Of a stretch of 64,000 nt of DNA, positions 16,821-25,310 are shown one piece after another (position 1 is the stretch's first letter; every line of letters starts with the position of its first letter). The notes under the pieces are model-generated. The model was not told the origin of the DNA and ran no database searches. It was given only the letters and a program-made list of their open reading frames with translations. The translations under genes and the position numbers were made by a program. Source of the DNA: Paenibacillus lutimineralis (GTDB taxonomy: Bacteria > Bacillota > Bacilli > Paenibacillales > Paenibacillaceae); assembly GCF_003991425.1 (NCBI RefSeq), contig NZ_CP034346.1:6253501-6317500 (forward strand), given 5' to 3'.

Positions 16821-17726
16821 TTATCCTTTAATCCCCGAATGCATGAAACTGCTGATAAACTGCCGCTGGAACAGCAGAAATCCAATCAACATCGGCATGA
16901 TCACAATCAATGTTGCCGCGCTGACATCAGCCCATTGCGTCCCCGATTCAGTCGATTTGGCGAACATGGCCAACCCCACGGTTAGCAGACGATTCTCTGG
17001 GGAATCTGTCACAATCAGTGGCCAGAGAAAATCATTCCAATGAAAACTGATAGAGACGATAGCAAATGAGAGGTAGACCGGCTTGGCTAATGGCATGTAA
17101 ATACGAAGCAGGATTCTTAGCGCCGAAGCACCTTCTACACGTGCCGCTTCATCCAGTTCATGAGGGAGCTGCTTGAAGGCCTGCCGCAACAAGAACACCC
17201 CAAATGCCGAAGCAAAATAAGGGAGCATGATGCCGAGCTTGGTATCAAGTAGACCTAGTTCATTGATAATCTGATAATTCGAGAAAATAAGAACATCTGG
17301 TGGAACCATGATCTGAACTAAGAAGAGCATGAATACAACTCGGCGTCCAAAAAAGGGAACTCGAGCAAAAGCATATGCAGCCAGCGTCAACGTAAAAATC
17401 TGCACCAAAAATATTGCAGCAGTCACGAGAAATGTATTCCATGTATACTGTCCAAACGGTGCACCTTCCCACACCCGTATGAAGTTATCCAACGTAAAGC
17501 CCCAGGACCAGGCTGACCCAATGGATGCTTCCCTCGGAAGGAAGGCATTACGAATCACCCAAACAAGCGGGATTAGCCAAACAACGGCGAGTGCCAGCAT
17601 AATTACGTACCAGAGTGCCTGTCCTGCCCGTTGGCCAAGTATCGACTGAAGCCATCCGTCCCGCGTCGTTCTCTTATGCTCCAGACGCTGATGTACCGAT
17701 AAAGATAGTCCGGAAGAATCCTTCAT
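16821..17726 (-). CDS. ABC transporter permease, MalG/UgpE type
   Basis: 301 residues from the start at 17726. An upstream ATG at 17777 would overlap the preceding gene by 28 bp without a good ribosome-binding site, whereas AAGGGG lies before 17726. Six membrane spans are predicted, the first near residues 37-57. The EAA motif reads LPHELDEAARVEGASALRILLRI, interrupted in the usual position. It forms the import channel with the MalF-type partner encoded immediately upstream, for the UgpB-like binding protein of the same operon. Confidence 0.92.
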   Translation of the reverse strand: MKDSSGLSLSVHQRLEHKRTTRDGWLQSILGQRAGQALWYVIMLALAVVWLIPLVWVIRNAFLPREASIGSAWSWGFTLDNFIRVWEGAPFGQYTWNTFLVTAAIFLVQIFTLTLAAYAFARVPFFGRRVVFMLFLVQIMVPPDVLIFSNYQIINELGLLDTKLGIMLPYFASAFGVFLLRQAFKQLPHELDEAARVEGASALRILLRIYMPLAKPVYLSFAIVSISFHWNDFLWPLIVTDSPENRLLTVGLAMFAKSTESGTQWADVSAATLIVIMPMLIGFLLFQRQFISSFMHSGIKG

Positions 17727-17749
17727 GGTTGTACGTCCCCTTCCACCTT

Positions 17750-18640
17750 CTACTGATAATGAATCTTGCGTTCCCATCCGGCAAATTGGAGGCAGGATAT
17801 AATAAGTAATAGAATGATCATCAAGACGGTCATAGCCGCCGCCATACCCTGATCATTGAATTTAAAAGTCGTCTCATAAATGTAATACAATAACAAACTG
17901 CTGGCGTGATCCGGCCCTCCCTTTGTCATCATCCACAGATGATCGACCCATTTAAAAGCGTTAGTGATTGCTATGACAGTGACGAACAATGTGGTCGGCA
18001 TCGTCAATGGAAGGGTAATCCGCCACTGTTGCTCCCATGCTCCGATTCCATCTACTGACGCTGTCTCATATAGGTCCTTCGGTATCTGCTGCATCCCAGC
18101 TAGATAAAAAATCATAAAATACCCAGCCTCTTTCCAGACCGTCATTACGATTAAGGAGCCAAGTACTGTGTTCGGGTTACCTAGTAGATGCACCTCATTG
18201 CCAATAATCCAGGAGGCAAATTGAGCAAATAGACCGAACTGGGGCATATAGAGAAACAGCCAAATGCTCGCCGCGGCGATCATTGGAATCATATTCGGGT
18301 AGAAAAAAGCAATTCGAATCAGACCTTTGCCCCGAATCGCCTTATCTGCGAATAATGCCATGACAAAAGCTAGCGCTATAGAGACTGGGACCGTGCCAAT
18401 GGCAAACCAGATGTTATTCCGAAACACCTCGATAAAAATAGGATCCTGCATCAGCGCTTTATAGTTATCGAATCCTACAAATACAGGATTTCGAACAGCT
18501 AGATTTTTCTCATAAAAACTGAGCCAGACCGACTTAAACATCGGGTAGTATGTAAACATACAAAGAAATAAAAGGGATGGCATAACAAGCCCCCACCCGA
18601 ATCCATTCCGCCTAAGCTTCTCGCTCCAACGGGTGCTCAT
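17750..18640 (-). CDS. ABC transporter permease, MalF/UgpA type
   Basis: 296 residues from the start at 18640, with GGAGGAG nine bases upstream. The first membrane span (about 17-37, LVMPSLLFLCMFTYYPM) and the loop SVWLSFYEKN match UgpA/MalF N-termini. The EAA motif reads IPKDLYETASVDGIGAWEQQW. It is preceded by a strong intercistronic hairpin after the binding-protein gene and overlaps the 3' neighbour only if that gene starts at its less likely upstream ATG. Confidence 0.92.
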   Translation of the reverse strand: MSTRWSEKLRRNGFGWGLVMPSLLFLCMFTYYPMFKSVWLSFYEKNLAVRNPVFVGFDNYKALMQDPIFIEVFRNNIWFAIGTVPVSIALAFVMALFADKAIRGKGLIRIAFFYPNMIPMIAAASIWLFLYMPQFGLFAQFASWIIGNEVHLLGNPNTVLGSLIVMTVWKEAGYFMIFYLAGMQQIPKDLYETASVDGIGAWEQQWRITLPLTMPTTLFVTVIAITNAFKWVDHLWMMTKGGPDHASSLLLYYIYETTFKFNDQGMAAAMTVLMIILLLIISCLQFAGWERKIHYQ

Positions 18641-18677
18641 ACCACAGTTCTCCTCCTCGCAGCTTCGTAAAGAGAAA

Positions 18678-18714
18678 TTCCGGCGGGTTGTTCTCAAGCT
18701 GCATCCCGCCGGAA
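18678..18714 (-). terminator. Intercistronic stem-loop between binding-protein and permease genes
   Basis: Perfect 10-bp G/C-rich arms TTCCGGCGGG and CCCGCCGGAA with a 17-nt loop, followed on the minus strand by TTTCTCTTT. It lies directly after the binding-protein stop and before the permease start. It probably stabilises upstream mRNA and partly terminates, giving excess binding protein. Confidence 0.75.
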
Positions 18715-18726
18715 ACACTCAAATGG

Positions 18727-20100
18727 TCATTTATTAAAGGGCGCGAGGGCGCGATCCGCCTCTTCCTGCGCCGCTTTTAATGCGCCAGCCGCATCTATTT
18801 TACCCGCCAGCGCGGATTGGATCTGGTTCGTGAGCGCCGAAGATACTTTGCCGTGATTATGGGTGGATAGTTCACGGAAGGCATATTGCAATTGATCCCG
18901 GGCTACGAGCGCTTGGGGAAAACCCTCTGTATAGGTCTTCATCGCTTCTGTATCGTAAGCCGACTTGCGTACTCCAACATAACCGGATGATGAACTGAAT
19001 AACGCAGCTTGCTCTGGAGCAGTCAGGTATTTAACAAATTCCCAAGCCGCCGCCTGCTTCTCCGGACTCGTATCCTTGAAAATGTATAGATTGCCCCCGC
19101 CTGTGGGTGATCCAAACTGCTTGTTCGCCGGAGAGAAAGCAACACCGAAATCGAACTTGGCGTTACTCTTCACATTAGTCAGATTTCCGCTGGTATGCAT
19201 CATCATCGCGGTCTTGCCTTCTATGAAATCGGTCGGCGTGGCTCCCCAATCAATTACGCCTTCTGGCATTGCCTTATACTTATGAGAAAGGTCGAGCCAA
19301 AATTGAAGAGCCTCAACATTCTCCGGTGTATTAAAGTTAGCCTTCTTACCATCCTCCCCCATAATGCTCTGCTTCGGATCACTTGCATTCTGACGGGCAA
19401 ACATCTGGAACATCCAGTAGGAGTCATCATTCCCCGGTATCTCCAACCCGGTATGTCCATCACGATTCAACTTCTGTGCAACATCCACCAGCTCATCCCA
19501 ATTGGCTGGCGGTTGGTTTGGATCAAGACCAGCGTCCTTGAACATATCCTTGTTATAGTAAAGAATAATCGTACTTCTCTGGAATGGTACACTGTAGGTA
19601 TGGCCGCCCGCTTGCGTATCCTCTACAAAGGCGGGATAGAAATCATCCCGATTGAAATCCGCATCCTTGGCTATGAAATCATCCAGTGGAATAATCGCCT
19701 CCATATCCAGCATGCTATACAGTTCAGTAGACATCATTACAGCTACATCCGGTGGCTGCTTAGCCTGAACCCCTGCCTGAATCTTAACTGTATTATCACC
19801 GTAATTACCGGTGTAAACTGGTTTAACCTTAATATTGGGGTTCTTCTCCATAAATGAATCTGCCATACTATCGATAACCTTGGTTAGCGGTCCACCAACA
19901 TTGACCGGATAGTAGAATGAAATCTCAACGGGTTCTTTTGCCGCCTGATCAGGTGCAGCACTGACAGGTGTTGTAGCGTTCCCCACACCAGAATTCACCT
20001 TGGAAGCCGATGTCTGATTGCGGTTTTCTTGCCCACAGCCAGCAAAGACAAATGTAATCGCGAGTACAATTAGAACTAATCTACTATCAAGCTTCAGCAT
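18727..20100 (-). CDS. UgpB-like solute-binding lipoprotein of an ABC importer
   Basis: 457 residues from the start at 20100 with GAGGGGAG upstream. Lipobox FAGC with lipidated Cys22. The mature sequence follows the glycerol-3-phosphate-binding protein UgpB closely by eye: the opening PLTKVIDSMADSFMEKNP, PVYTGNYGDN, ILYYNKDMFKDAGLDPNQPP, MMHTSGNLTNVKSNAKFDFG and the closing GYVGVRKSAYDTE. UgpB binds glycerol-3-phosphate and glycerophosphodiesters. A related phospho-polyol substrate is plausible here, but a neutral sugar is not excluded. The gene follows a secreted propeller protein gene and precedes the two permeases, with no ATPase gene present. Confidence 0.88.
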   Translation of the reverse strand: MLKLDSRLVLIVLAITFVFAGCGQENRNQTSASKVNSGVGNATTPVSAAPDQAAKEPVEISFYYPVNVGGPLTKVIDSMADSFMEKNPNIKVKPVYTGNYGDNTVKIQAGVQAKQPPDVAVMMSTELYSMLDMEAIIPLDDFIAKDADFNRDDFYPAFVEDTQAGGHTYSVPFQRSTIILYYNKDMFKDAGLDPNQPPANWDELVDVAQKLNRDGHTGLEIPGNDDSYWMFQMFARQNASDPKQSIMGEDGKKANFNTPENVEALQFWLDLSHKYKAMPEGVIDWGATPTDFIEGKTAMMMHTSGNLTNVKSNAKFDFGVAFSPANKQFGSPTGGGNLYIFKDTSPEKQAAAWEFVKYLTAPEQAALFSSSSGYVGVRKSAYDTEAMKTYTEGFPQALVARDQLQYAFRELSTHNHGKVSSALTNQIQSALAGKIDAAGALKAAQEEADRALAPFNK

Positions 20101-20147
20101 GAGTTTTCTCCCCTCATTTTTATAAAGCAGTCCCTTACATGTCGACA

Positions 20148-21011
20148 TTAAGGCGCGTAATGCCTGAAATTAATACTAATGCGATTGGACCCAACATCGA
20201 GTATATGCAGGATTGAACCATTCGCCTGAGGAAGTACGGCGATCCCCTGTGCCTCGCTATTGCTTCCCAAATTCCTATCAAATGCTAGGGTAACAGCCCC
20301 AGTGTCAGGGTCGATTCGATATACAGACTTTGTTTGATTATCGGAAGAGGCATACAAATAACCATCATACATTTCGGCACCTTGAATACGGTCAATAGGC
20401 TGGCTGAGCGGGACGGTCTTCAGCAGGGTCATATCGCTGAGCCGGAACACATTCAGTACCGGTGCATGATTCCACTGAGCCGTATATACCTGGTCACGAG
20501 CAGCATCAACAGCTACCCAAGGTACTCCGCCGGGATGAAGATTTAATGGGAGCTCATATGAGATTCCCGTATACTTTAGTGTTGCCGCATCGAAGAGAGC
20601 GATATAGGGATGCTGATACTTCTTACTATCTTCAATCGGAGCATAGATTAGGCCGTTATAATAGGAAATATCACCGATATGGTCCCCACCCTGCAGTGCA
20701 ATCGCCGCTGGGATAGCTGCTACGTTCCTAGCCTGCACTGTTTTCCCGTCCAACGCCGTCTTAAGAAGTCCGAGCTGGGAATTGAATATCCATGAGCTTC
20801 CATCCGATGTGACCCCTTGTCCACGCTCAAATGCATCCGTAAGCAGGAAGGTCTGTTTGGATACCTCATGCCAAAACTCGTTGACGCCCTCAACACGTTG
20901 TGCGTTCAGCTCAACTCCGTTCACTGCTGGGGCTGCCCATACCGCAGTTGTTAAAGAGCCCATCATTATGGCTGCTGCACAGATCAGACTAGACACTCTT
21001 TTCAGTTTCAT
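20148..21011 (-). CDS. Secreted beta-propeller-like protein, first gene of the UgpB-like operon
   Basis: 287 residues with a signal peptide (about 1-27, ending AVWAAP) and AGGAGGAGG before the start. Repeated strands with the patterns GDHIGDISYYNGLIYAPIED, GGVPWVAVDAARDQVYTAQW, IQGAEMYDGYLYASSDN and AQGIAVLPQANGSILHILD suggest a five- or six-bladed propeller. Weak resemblance to extracellular phytase-like or strictosidine-synthase-like propellers is possible, but no catalytic signature is certain. As leader gene of an importer operon it may process or bind the substrate outside the cell. The function is unknown. Confidence 0.7.
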   Translation of the reverse strand: MKLKRVSSLICAAAIMMGSLTTAVWAAPAVNGVELNAQRVEGVNEFWHEVSKQTFLLTDAFERGQGVTSDGSSWIFNSQLGLLKTALDGKTVQARNVAAIPAAIALQGGDHIGDISYYNGLIYAPIEDSKKYQHPYIALFDAATLKYTGISYELPLNLHPGGVPWVAVDAARDQVYTAQWNHAPVLNVFRLSDMTLLKTVPLSQPIDRIQGAEMYDGYLYASSDNQTKSVYRIDPDTGAVTLAFDRNLGSNSEAQGIAVLPQANGSILHILDVGSNRISINFRHYAP

Positions 21012-21086
21012 GGTTTTCCTCCTCCTGATTAAACCTTAATTTAGCTCAGTTACTGCCTCTTGTTTTTCTCACCGAGCTTTAATTTG

Positions 21087-21144
21087 ATTGTAGCTTCAGG
21101 AGAATGCCCTCTCTTGAACAAAATGATTGTTTTGTTGAACAAAA
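21087..21144 (-). promoter_or_regulatory. AraC-type direct-repeat operator and promoter of the UgpB-like operon
   Basis: TTGAACAAAA occurs at 21114-21123 and again at 21135-21144, the same orientation and exactly 21 bp apart, two helical turns. A minus-strand -10 TACAAT (21087-21092) lies 21 bp downstream, with no good -35 box; the proximal repeat occupies that position. This is the layout of a class II AraC-activated promoter, and an AraC gene ends beside it. Confidence 0.65.
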
Positions 21145-21155
21145 CAATCATTTTG
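21119..21155 (-). terminator. 16-bp perfect inverted repeat over the araC-type stop codon
   Basis: Arms CAAAATGATTGTTTTG (21119-21134) and CAAAACAATCATTTTG (21140-21155) are perfect with a 5-nt loop. The stop codon of the regulator (21148-21150) is inside one arm. It could terminate the regulator's transcript; it also overlaps the direct-repeat operator, so a DNA-binding role is possible. Confidence 0.5.
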
Positions 21156-21990
21156 TAATAATCCTATTCCCGGTTACTTCTTGGGTATACTGTTTGGGAG
21201 TCATTCCGGTCAGACGCTTGAACATTCTCGTGAAGTGTCCTTGATCGGCGAACCCCGCCCGATCAGCAATCTCCCTTAACCCGTACTCCCCTTGGCAAAT
21301 CAGCGATTTAGAGTGTTCAATTCGTAAGCGTATTAAATAATGATGCGGTGTATGACCCGTCTGTTGCTTAAATAGCCGGGTATAGTGAGATAAGCTTAGA
21401 TTGGCTCGATCCGCCAGCTCCTGAATCGAAAGTTCCTCTTCCAAATGGTCCTTCATATATTCAACCGTTTGATAAATATCCTGATTCAATGTAATCCTAG
21501 AGGCCACCGGTCCCCTGCTTACTTTAGAATAGTGGCTCAATAGATGTACTGCTAACATATTGGAGAGAGAGTCAATATATATCTTCCCTTGCTTGCCTTC
21601 ATTCTTAAGCTCTTCTAGCATCCACAGACCAAGCTGCAGCAATTTGGGATCTTTAACATAAAACTTGCGCTCAAGCTGAATGTATCCTTCCGTTAGAAAG
21701 CCGGACTCACGTGCAACACGTTCCAAGAATGAAGGAGGGATTTCGATTTGCAAAAAATAAAGAGAGGCTTTTCCCCATGAACTCAACATAGGTTCACCCG
21801 CAGGAATAATATGAATCGTATAGTAATTCTCATAATAAGCGGAGCAATGTACGCCAAGCAGATGCTTCGTTCCGGGTGACTTACTGATCGCCTGTTCGGG
21901 GGAAGGCCATCTCCCTACTTGAATATTCTCCCATCCGAGAGTCTGACTCGTAAGTACGCTCATTAGATAAGCACTTTCATTTGTCCTCAT
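21148..21990 (-). CDS. AraC family transcriptional regulator
   Basis: 280 residues. The N-terminal 170 residues form a cupin-like sensing half (YYENYYTIHIIPAGEPMLSSW). The C-terminal 100 residues contain both AraC helix-turn-helix units: IQELADRANLSLSHYTRLFKQ and LREIADRAGFADQGHFTRMF with the signature TGMTPKQYTQ. It reads in the same direction as the seven-gene importer operon and stops about 137 bp before the operon's first gene. With the 21-bp direct repeat between them, it is the likely activator, responding to the imported substrate or a breakdown product. Confidence 0.9.
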   Translation of the reverse strand: MRTNESAYLMSVLTSQTLGWENIQVGRWPSPEQAISKSPGTKHLLGVHCSAYYENYYTIHIIPAGEPMLSSWGKASLYFLQIEIPPSFLERVARESGFLTEGYIQLERKFYVKDPKLLQLGLWMLEELKNEGKQGKIYIDSLSNMLAVHLLSHYSKVSRGPVASRITLNQDIYQTVEYMKDHLEEELSIQELADRANLSLSHYTRLFKQQTGHTPHHYLIRLRIEHSKSLICQGEYGLREIADRAGFADQGHFTRMFKRLTGMTPKQYTQEVTGNRIITK

Positions 21991-22119
21991 CCCATCACCC
22001 CTTTTTCCATTAAGTTAACAATCCACTATTCGTATGATATTAACTGTAAGTAAAAGGGACCTACGAATTGTAAAGCTAGCGATCTGTTAGTAGATTCATT
22101 TAGGCTCAAGCCTATTTTT

Positions 22120-22156
22120 AAAAAAACGAAGGCACCCAGACTGTTGGGTGCCTTCG
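22120..22156 (-). terminator. Intrinsic terminator after trpB
   Basis: Perfect 12-bp arms CGAAGGCACCCA and TGGGTGCCTTCG with a 6-nt loop, followed on the minus strand by seven T residues. It lies about 28 nt after the trpB stop codon. Confidence 0.95.
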
Positions 22157-22184
22157 GTGAAGCCTATTATGATAATATCTTGGA

Positions 22185-23351
22185 TTATTTCTGAAGCATT
22201 TGGAACACTTGCTCAACATCCTTATCGCCGCGACCAGACAAATTTACAATAAGAATCTGATCTTTACTCATCGTAGGCGCTAGCTTCTTCGCGTGGGCGA
22301 CCGCATGAGCACTCTCAAGAGCAGGAATAATCCCCTCCGTACGGGACAATACCTGGAATGCTTCGAGCACTTCTTCGTTAGATACGATCACATATTCCCC
22401 CCGCTCAGAGACTTTCAAATGGCTATGTTCCGGCCCAATGCCTGGGTAATCGAGACCCGCTGCAATCGAATAGGTCTTCTGCGGCTGGCCCTCCTCATCG
22501 AGAAGTACTAGACATTTGAAGCCGTGAATCACGCTCGGAACGCCCTGCGTCAAGGTTGGTGCTTGATCCGGCTCAACCCCAATCAGACGAACGTCTGGCT
22601 CATCGATATAATGGGCGAAGGCACCGATCGCATTGCTGCCGCCTCCGACACAAGCGATCACCGCATCAGGCAAGCGACCTTCCTTCTCCAGGATTTGCCG
22701 TCTTGATTCTTCGCTTATTATGGATTGGAAGTGCTTGACCATCGTCGGAAATGGATGAGGCCCGACAGCAGAACCTAACAGATAGAATGTATTCTGATAG
22801 TTCATCACTAGATCATTAAGCGCTTCATCTACTGCATCCTTCAACCGACCTTGTCCCTTATTAACCGGAACGACGGTAGCTCCCAGCAGTTCCATCCGGA
22901 ATACGTTCAGTGCTTGCCGACGTGTATCTTCAGCCCCCATATAGATGACACATTCCATATCGAACATAGCGCAGGCCGTCGCCGTCGCTACCCCGTGCTG
23001 TCCAGCGCCAGTCTCAGCAATAATCCGCTTCGCGCCCATTCTTTTGGCTAGTAGAATCTGGCCGATGGCGTTGTTGATTTTATGTGCTCCTGTATGATTT
23101 AAATCTTCCCGCTTCAGATAAATCTTAGCTCCGCCCCAGGCATCGGACAATCGTTGTGCGTAAGTCAATGGACTCTCCCGACCCACATATTCACGCAAAT
23201 AATAACGAAGCTCTTCATTAAACTCGGGATCATCCTTAAACTTGTAGAACTGTTCACTTAAATAGTCCATGACCTCTTGCAATTCCGGCGGTACGAAGCT
23301 GCCTCCGAACTCTCCAAAGTACCCTTCTTGCTGCAGCTGTTGGCCCATCAT
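22185..23351 (-). CDS. trpB: Tryptophan synthase beta subunit
   Basis: 388 residues with GGAGG six bases before the ATG. PLP-binding Lys91 lies in the motif [34 protein letters not shown] and [12 protein letters not shown] are all present, as in TrpB1-type enzymes that pair with TrpA to condense indole and serine into tryptophan. The gene is not in a trp operon: it follows the hprK paralogue and sfsA with short gaps and ends at a strong terminator, and no trpA is nearby. It may be a second trpB copy in this genome or the only copy displaced from its operon. Confidence 0.95.
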   Translation of the reverse strand: MMGQQLQQEGYFGEFGGSFVPPELQEVMDYLSEQFYKFKDDPEFNEELRYYLREYVGRESPLTYAQRLSDAWGGAKIYLKREDLNHTGAHKINNAIGQILLAKRMGAKRIIAETGAGQHGVATATACAMFDMECVIYMGAEDTRRQALNVFRMELLGATVVPVNKGQGRLKDAVDEALNDLVMNYQNTFYLLGSAVGPHPFPTMVKHFQSIISEESRRQILEKEGRLPDAVIACVGGGSNAIGAFAHYIDEPDVRLIGVEPDQAPTLTQGVPSVIHGFKCLVLLDEEGQPQKTYSIAAGLDYPGIGPEHSHLKVSERGEYVIVSNEEVLEAFQVLSRTEGIIPALESAHAVAHAKKLAPTMSKDQILIVNLSGRGDKDVEQVFQMLQK

Positions 23352-23413
23352 TTAACACCTCCATAATAGATACAATCGAAAATTTTTCTTACTATCGTAC
23401 CATAATTTGCTGC

Positions 23414-24133
23414 TTATGGGCGGTTTATTTTCCGAGCCTCCATACCTTCAATTTGAACCGGAAGCGGTGCATCAATGATGCAAGCATCTTCCTCAACCAA
23501 CGCGTCGTAGGCCAGGATCTGTACGCCTTGAAGCGACGCCTGCCGTAAGGCATCTGCAAAGGTCGGATCCATCTCCCGATGCGGGGTAAGAGAGCAGCAG
23601 CCTTTCATTTGCACAATAAATAGAATGGCGCAGGTATCCCCCTCTTGAGCTGCCCTAATCAATTCCAGTACATGCTTGGTTCCCCTGGAGGTTGGCGCAT
23701 CGGGAAACATGGCTACCCCATTCTCCTCAAGGGTCACTCCTTTTATCTCAATAAATCCCTTTTCGTCATCCTTTTCAAAATAAAGATCAAACCGGGAATC
23801 TCCATAAGTAACTTCCCTTTGTATATGGTTCACTGCGCCAAACTCCGACAGTTTCCCTGCCTTAAGCGCCTCAAACGCCATTCGATTAGGAGCCAGGGAA
23901 TCAATATTGACCCAGCCGCCCCCTTTAGCTACCGAGATTAGTGAGAAGCGCGTCTTCCGATTAGGTCGATCGTTAAATTCCAACAGAACCTCTACGCCGG
24001 GTTGAAGCAGGTTTGTTAGGCGTCCCGTATTCTTGATATGCACCTGCTCCTTGATCCCGTTCACGTACACTTCGGCCATAAACCGGTTCAGCTTCTTCTC
24101 GAAGCTGCCATGTACCATATTCGTATATTTCAT
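23414..24133 (-). CDS. sfsA: SfsA family protein (sugar fermentation stimulation protein)
   Basis: 239 residues, the usual SfsA length. An N-terminal OB-like segment contains EVYVNGIKEQVHIKNTGRL, where the family GRL motif is conserved. The nuclease-like core has SRFDLYF, then FIEIKGVTLEENGVAMFPDA and SRGTKHV, matching the Asp-Glu-Lys arrangement of PD-(D/E)XK folds. The biochemical role is unsettled; in Escherichia coli the protein influences maltose gene expression and binds DNA. Here it sits between the hprK paralogue (46-nt gap) and trpB (62-nt gap), which suggests one transcript. Confidence 0.93.
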   Translation of the reverse strand: MKYTNMVHGSFEKKLNRFMAEVYVNGIKEQVHIKNTGRLTNLLQPGVEVLLEFNDRPNRKTRFSLISVAKGGGWVNIDSLAPNRMAFEALKAGKLSEFGAVNHIQREVTYGDSRFDLYFEKDDEKGFIEIKGVTLEENGVAMFPDAPTSRGTKHVLELIRAAQEGDTCAILFIVQMKGCCSLTPHREMDPTFADALRQASLQGVQILAYDALVEEDACIIDAPLPVQIEGMEARKINRP

Positions 24134-24179
24134 ATCTTGTCCCTTCTAAGGTCATCTTCTATAACGAGAATGACTGTAC

Positions 24180-25097
24180 TTAGGACCGCATCTCGTCCTC
24201 AATCCGCTTCATGAACTCTTCCGCGGCACTGTAGCCAAGCTGCTTCAGATACCAATTATTTGCCGCTGCCTCGATCAGACCAGCTACGTCGCGACCCGGC
24301 TGCAGCTGAATCTCGATATGCGGTATCTGAACACCCAGATAATCAATGAACTGGGGCACGACCTCCAGCTCATTGTTCAGGGAATCCCCCTTCCACGGGG
24401 TTAATTCGATATCAAGCACTATCCGCGTCTCGTCCTGAAAGGCTCTTCGCCCATATTGGCGTACGACATTAATCAGTCCGACGCTGCGCAGAGCAAGAAA
24501 TTCACGAGTAGTCTCGTTATGCGATCCAAGTAGCGTTGCTGGACCGAGCCTCTTAAGCACCACGATATCGTCCGCTACAAATCGATGTCCCCTCCGGATG
24601 AGCGTATGGGCTGTCTCACTTTTGCCAATGCCGGATTTACCCCTGAGCAGGATACCTATGCCGGAGACATTTATACATACCCCATGAATCGATACCTCCG
24701 GTGCCAGTGCCTTCACAAGATAACCATCCAGCTTGGCAATAAAATCCGTTGTTGTCTCTGATGTCCTCAGCAAAGGGATGCCTTCCTGCTCGCAGAACAG
24801 AGTTAGAAAAGGGATCTCCTGCTGGCCCGACGTCACAATAAAGCAAGGCGGGTGATATTTGACGATGTTCCCAATATGCAGCTTGCGTTCCTCTACCGTA
24901 CGCGTCAATAAATAGGTAATCTCCTTACGACCAAGTATTTGAACCCGCTTCATAGGGAAAAAGTCAAAATACCCGACAAACTCCAGCCCCGGTCTATGTG
25001 TACGAGGTCGAGTAATCTCGCGATCCATGTAGCCGGCTCCAGTTAGCACCTCTAATTTGAATACCTCCGCCAGTCTCTGAACGGTGATCGTCTTCAT
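24180..25097 (-). CDS. hprK: HPr kinase/phosphorylase paralogue with altered signature motif
   Basis: 305 residues, typical length, with AAGGAGGAGAG before the ATG. The N-terminal domain (THRPGLEFVGYFDFF) and C-terminal kinase core are recognisable: His138 in SIHGV, P-loop GKSGIGKSE (153-161) and VADD (Asp176, Asp177). HprK normally phosphorylates and dephosphorylates HPr at Ser46. The family signature normally reads like LEIRGIGIINV; here residues 201-211 read LALRSVGLINV, replacing the conserved Glu by Ala202 and Gly by Ser205, and the next segment YGRRAF differs too. The canonical hprK sits with lgt and ppaX; this gene sits with sfsA and trpB, so it is probably a divergent paralogue. Confidence 0.82.
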   Translation of the reverse strand: MKTITVQRLAEVFKLEVLTGAGYMDREITRPRTHRPGLEFVGYFDFFPMKRVQILGRKEITYLLTRTVEERKLHIGNIVKYHPPCFIVTSGQQEIPFLTLFCEQEGIPLLRTSETTTDFIAKLDGYLVKALAPEVSIHGVCINVSGIGILLRGKSGIGKSETAHTLIRRGHRFVADDIVVLKRLGPATLLGSHNETTREFLALRSVGLINVVRQYGRRAFQDETRIVLDIELTPWKGDSLNNELEVVPQFIDYLGVQIPHIEIQLQPGRDVAGLIEAAANNWYLKQLGYSAAEEFMKRIEDEMRS

Positions 25098-25139
25098 TGT
25101 CTCTCCTCCTTCGAACTATCTATCCTAGTTGGATTGATT

Positions 25140-25157
25140 TTAACAGAATTCTGTTAA
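25140..25157. promoter_or_regulatory. Perfect 18-bp palindrome upstream of the hprK paralogue
   Basis: TTAACAGAA joins its exact reverse complement TTCTGTTAA with no spacer, 43 bp before the start codon. A second inverted repeat, CTGTCTT and AAGACAG with an 11-bp spacer, lies at 25168-25192. Either could be an operator for the hprK-sfsA-trpB transcript. Confidence 0.5.
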
Positions 25158-25222
25158 GAGTTCCTCTCTGTCTTCTAAAAGTTATAAGACAGTTCATCCT
25201 ATAGAGGTGTTCGAAAAGCTCA

Positions 25223-25261
25223 CCAAAAAAAATCACTAACCCTAAAACAGGATTAGTGATT
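25223..25261 (-). terminator. Intrinsic terminator after the CarD-like gene
   Basis: Arms AATCACTAA (25231-25239) and TTAGTGATT (25253-25261) plus inner pairs form a hairpin; the minus strand continues with eight T residues. Confidence 0.92.
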
Positions 25262-25310
25262 GTTGGTTCGGTATTTTAATAGCGAACGGGAATCTCTATT
25301 TATTCAATCA

